From an uncultured Pelagibacteraceae bacterium (GTDB taxonomy: Bacteria > Pseudomonadota > Alphaproteobacteria > Pelagibacterales > Pelagibacteraceae): a stretch of 64,000 bases of DNA. Position numbers and translations under genes: made by a program. The stretch covers positions 118,814 to 182,813 of the forward strand of contig CACKGF010000003.1 of assembly GCA_902599625.1 (NCBI GenBank). Reading direction: 5' to 3'. Numbering within the stretch: position 1 is the stretch's first letter; each line of letters begins with the position of its first letter. A model generated the notes under the pieces. The model did no database searches, was not told where the DNA came from, and saw only the letters and a list, made by a program, of their open reading frames with translations. This document shows, one piece after another, positions 61,268-64,000 of this stretch.

Positions 61268-62988
61268 TGTTATCTCAGCAAATCAAAAAAGATATAAAAC
61301 GAAAATTAAATTTTATTTACAAATCAAATAAATCAAAAAAAAAACTTAAAATTTACGCTGATGAAATTTTTCAGGTTATAAATAGATATAATAATTTTGG
61401 AAAAAAAGGAAAAAAAATTAAAATTTCAGAAAAAACTACAGTTTTAATTTCTTATGGCGACAGTCTATTAGATGGCAATAAAGGAAAATCAATCAAAATT
61501 TTTAGGAAGTTTTATAAAAAAAACTTAGGTAATTTTTTTGAAATAATTCACTTTCTACCTTTCTATCCATCAAGTAGTGATAGTGGATTTGCAGTGAAAG
61601 ATCATTATCAAGTAGATAAAAAATTAGGCTCTTGGTCTGACATTTATCAACAATCAAAAAGGACAAATATTATGGCAGACATAGTTATCAATCATGCATC
61701 TTCAAAAGGCTTATGGTTTAAAAATTTTTTGAGCAATAAATCACCAGGAAAAGAATACTTTTTAACCGTAGGTCAAAAATTTGATACTTCAAAAGTTATA
61801 AGACCAAGAGAAAATAAATTGTTAAAAAAGATAACTATATTCAAAAAAAATAATTTTATTTGGAGAACTTTTAGTGATGATCAAATTGATCTCAACTTCA
61901 AAAATCCAAAAGTTTTACTAAGATTTATAAAGATAATGATAAATCTATTAAATCATGGAGTTAATATTTTTAGACTAGACGCAATTGCTTATTTGTGGAA
62001 AAAGAGTGGCTCTAAATGTGTAAATTTGAAAGAAACCCACGAAATAATTAAATTACTGAGGACAATTTGTAATTCACTTAAAACTCAATCAATTATTGTT
62101 ACAGAAACTAATTTACCAGAAAAAGAAAATTTGAGTTATTTTGGAAAAAATAATGATGAGGCTCAATGGATATATAATTTTTCTTTACCTCCATTATTGG
62201 TCCACTCATTTCTTTTTGAAGATAGTACCTACTTAAATAAATGGAATAAAAAACTCCCAAATACAAAAATGGGTAATAATTATTTAAATTTTGTAGCCTC
62301 TCATGATGGGATCGGTATGAGACCAGTTGAAGGATACTTAACAAAGGAAAAATTATCTCTGCTCTTTAAACGTTTGAAAAAGAATGGTGGGCAATTATCT
62401 CATAGAAAAATTCAAGGATCATCGAAAAAGGTATATGAAGCAAATATCACACTTTTTAACGCATTTCAAAAAACTGACTATGATAAAAAAGGTAGATTTT
62501 TCCTAGAAAGATATATATCTGCACACGCCATTATGATTGCTTTCGAAGGAGTACCTGCGATTTATTTCAATTCTATATTTGGAACTTCAAATGATGAATA
62601 TAAATATATTATTTCAGGGAATAAAAGAGACCTGAATAGGTACAAGTGGAACAAAAAAAGATTAGATAATTTGTTAAAGGATAAAACTTCTAAGCAAAGC
62701 ATATTTTATAAACAAATTTTAAATTTAATCTCAATTAAGAAACAAAATAAAGCATTTCATCCCAACGCAAAAAGAGAGAATTTAAATATGGGAAAAAAAA
62801 TATTTTGTTTTAAAAGAACAAGTTTGGATAAAAAACAGATTATATACAATATTACTAATTTATCTTCAAAATATCAGAAATTTAAATTTAACTACAAATT
62901 TAGCAAATACAAAAACTTGTTGGATAAAACTAACATAAGTCAAAAAACAGAACTGAAACCATTTGAAACTTTATGGTTATCAAATTAA
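61267..62988 (+). CDS. GH13 sucrose-phosphorylase-like enzyme, probable glucosylglycerate phosphorylase
   Basis: The 573-residue product is a GH13 subfamily 18-type enzyme: HFLPFYPSSSDSGFAVKDHY, DIVINHASSKG, the nucleophile region IFRLDAIAYLWK, the acid/base IVTETNLPEKENLSY, and NFVASHDGIGMRPVEG with the third Asp. The family reversibly phosphorolyses sucrose, glucosylglycerol or glucosylglycerate. Next to GpgS and GpgP the last is most likely, giving a make-and-break cycle that recovers glucose-1-phosphate. A long lysine-rich N-terminal extension is present. Cytosolic, no signal peptide. Confidence 0.85.
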   Translation: MLSQQIKKDIKRKLNFIYKSNKSKKKLKIYADEIFQVINRYNNFGKKGKKIKISEKTTVLISYGDSLLDGNKGKSIKIFRKFYKKNLGNFFEIIHFLPFYPSSSDSGFAVKDHYQVDKKLGSWSDIYQQSKRTNIMADIVINHASSKGLWFKNFLSNKSPGKEYFLTVGQKFDTSKVIRPRENKLLKKITIFKKNNFIWRTFSDDQIDLNFKNPKVLLRFIKIMINLLNHGVNIFRLDAIAYLWKKSGSKCVNLKETHEIIKLLRTICNSLKTQSIIVTETNLPEKENLSYFGKNNDEAQWIYNFSLPPLLVHSFLFEDSTYLNKWNKKLPNTKMGNNYLNFVASHDGIGMRPVEGYLTKEKLSLLFKRLKKNGGQLSHRKIQGSSKKVYEANITLFNAFQKTDYDKKGRFFLERYISAHAIMIAFEGVPAIYFNSIFGTSNDEYKYIISGNKRDLNRYKWNKKRLDNLLKDKTSKQSIFYKQILNLISIKKQNKAFHPNAKRENLNMGKKIFCFKRTSLDKKQIIYNITNLSSKYQKFKFNYKFSKYKNLLDKTNISQKTELKPFETLWLSN

Positions 62989-63014
62989 GATATATTAAAT
63001 TTTTTATTTAAAGT

Positions 63015-64000
63015 ATGTCATCAATATTTTTAACCAAAAATACGTATAAAAAGGAAATAGTTTTTTTTCTTATTCTTTATATATCTTTAATAATAAGTTT
63101 CTTTTTGGGTGAAAACTCAACAGGTGGAGCCATAGGTGATTATATTAATCAAAAAAAAGCAAGCCAAGCTTTTGCTTCAGAATTTATAAAAACATTTTAC
63201 GAGTATGACACATACGGTACAAGACATTCACCAATTTTGATTATTCTTTTATCTTTATTTGAAAAAATAAAACTCCCAGATGTTTTTATAAGACTGATAC
63301 ATCTTCATTTAGCTTTGTTTTTACCTTTTATTTTTTATAAATGTTTAACTGTAAAATTTAGTGAAATTGATAAAAAGATATTATTTTTTTTATCAAGTCT
63401 TATTTTTTTATCTCCGACTTTTAGAAGTTTGGCTATTTGGCCAGATAGTAGATTATTTGGTCTTATTTTATTTGCGATGAGTATCTATTATTTTCTTAAA
63501 TTTGAAGAGAGTAAAAACTTTAAATTTGCAATATATAATGTTATTTTTTTAGCTTTAAGTGCTTACTTAAGTCCAAACTTTTCCGTTTTCTCAATATTTT
63601 TTTTTACAAAATTTGTATTAAATTACGGAATTTTATCGAAAAAAATTTTTTCCATAATTATAATTAATTTAGTTTTAGCTCTACCGATTTTTTATTACAT
63701 ATTTTTCCTTGATGTAAATTTTTTACTACAAACTGCAGCAATCGGGATTGAAGAGAACGAAAAAATAATTTTTAATAATTTATTCAATGACGTTTTAATT
63801 ACTTTTTCAATTATTTTTTTTTATCTAATACCATTTGTTTTTTTCAAAATAATTAGAATTGAAAATATCTTAGATTTAAAAAATATTTTAATTTCAATAT
63901 CAATTTTTATTATTTGTGTATTTTATTTTGATTATAATTATTTATATAGTGGAGGTGGTATTTTCTTTAAAGTATCTAATTTCTTTTTTAGTAATAATTA
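63015..64000 (+). CDS. Multi-pass membrane protein, truncated by the window edge
   Basis: An open frame starting at ATG 63015 and still open at the last base (more than 328 residues). The product has at least eight hydrophobic helices and an early extracytoplasmic loop with FYEYDTYGTRHSPILII after the first helix, resembling GT39/GT83-like membrane glycosyltransferases (Asp residues near the first loop), but the match is by shape only. It begins 26 nt after the phosphorylase gene on the same strand. Function not assigned. Confidence 0.55.
   Translation, partial: MSSIFLTKNTYKKEIVFFLILYISLIISFFLGENSTGGAIGDYINQKKASQAFASEFIKTFYEYDTYGTRHSPILIILLSLFEKIKLPDVFIRLIHLHLALFLPFIFYKCLTVKFSEIDKKILFFLSSLIFLSPTFRSLAIWPDSRLFGLILFAMSIYYFLKFEESKNFKFAIYNVIFLALSAYLSPNFSVFSIFFFTKFVLNYGILSKKIFSIIIINLVLALPIFYYIFFLDVNFLLQTAAIGIEENEKIIFNNLFNDVLITFSIIFFYLIPFVFFKIIRIENILDLKNILISISIFIICVFYFDYNYLYSGGGIFFKVSNFFFSNN

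Noticed and set aside
1..64000. tRNA, rRNA, CRISPR array, insertion sequence or prophage
   Set aside because: No cloverleaf-like GC-rich intergenic segment, no spaced repeats, no transposase, integrase or phage genes were seen; gaps between genes are too short to hold most of them.

Overview
The window is a very AT-rich (about 30% G+C by eye), gene-dense stretch of a streamlined bacterial chromosome. It most resembles a marine alphaproteobacterium of the SAR11 group ('Candidatus Pelagibacter' or a close relative). The reasons are 1-11 nt gene overlaps almost everywhere, no gap above about 150 bases once small genes are counted, no mobile elements, a TPP riboswitch in front of a sodium/solute symporter (the ThiV arrangement), aprM-aprB-aprA without sat or dsr genes, a dimethylglycine dehydrogenase next to the whole ETF chain, and an iron-regulated Fut-type ABC transporter. 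This assignment rests on recognising gene families and layout; no search was run. No tRNA, rRNA, CRISPR, IS element or prophage was seen.

Layout. 1-8 kb: an operon of unrecognised and DUF3726 genes with a tiny zinc-ribbon gene, then a one-carbon pair on the minus strand (MetF-like reductase and a GcvT/DmdA/LigM-like methyltransferase with a lysine-rich tail), then a plus-strand run of a methyltransferase, a small kinase, a nucleotidyltransferase, an enoyl-CoA hydratase, a CoA-binding protein, MsrA and a flavoprotein. 8-18 kb: dimethylglycine/sarcosine dehydrogenase followed by etfB, etfA and ETF-quinone oxidoreductase, then hisI, folE, an AcuI-like reductase and a LysR regulator. 18-25 kb: tandem Fur-like operators driving futA-(small Cys protein)-futB-futC, a tautomerase, the TPP riboswitch with its symporter, and rseP. 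25-34 kb: HU, the ammonium transporter, and housekeeping genes on both strands (bcp, rhodanese, recX, cysQ, mnmA) with several newly pointed-out small genes. 34-47 kb: a metC-like gene, an MFS carrier, chorismate-using synthase genes, a GlnT/GmaS-type ligase, asnB, a set of surface-sugar genes, a class IV aminotransferase and a HIT protein.

47-55 kb is the most distinctive part: aprM-aprB-aprA, an unrecognised 116-residue gene, a 49-residue membrane peptide, a TauE/SafE exporter and a thioredoxin-like protein, then suyB-suyA facing xsc across a short region with an inverted repeat. Together these read as an organosulfonate module: sulfolactate and sulfoacetaldehyde are desulfonated, and the sulfite is either oxidised by AprBA-M or exported. 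55-63 kb: SxtJ/DUF5989/carbamoyltransferase, MsrB, a renalase-like protein, and a probable glucosylglycerate cycle (GpgP, GpgS and a GH13 phosphorylase). The window ends inside a multi-pass membrane protein.

The best leads are the sulfonate module with its two unassigned genes and candidate operator, the small cysteine protein and stem-loop inside the iron operon, the riboswitch whose 3' end is also the ribosome binding site, the CysC-like kinase fused by overlap to a nucleotidyltransferase, and a set of small genes that gene callers usually miss.
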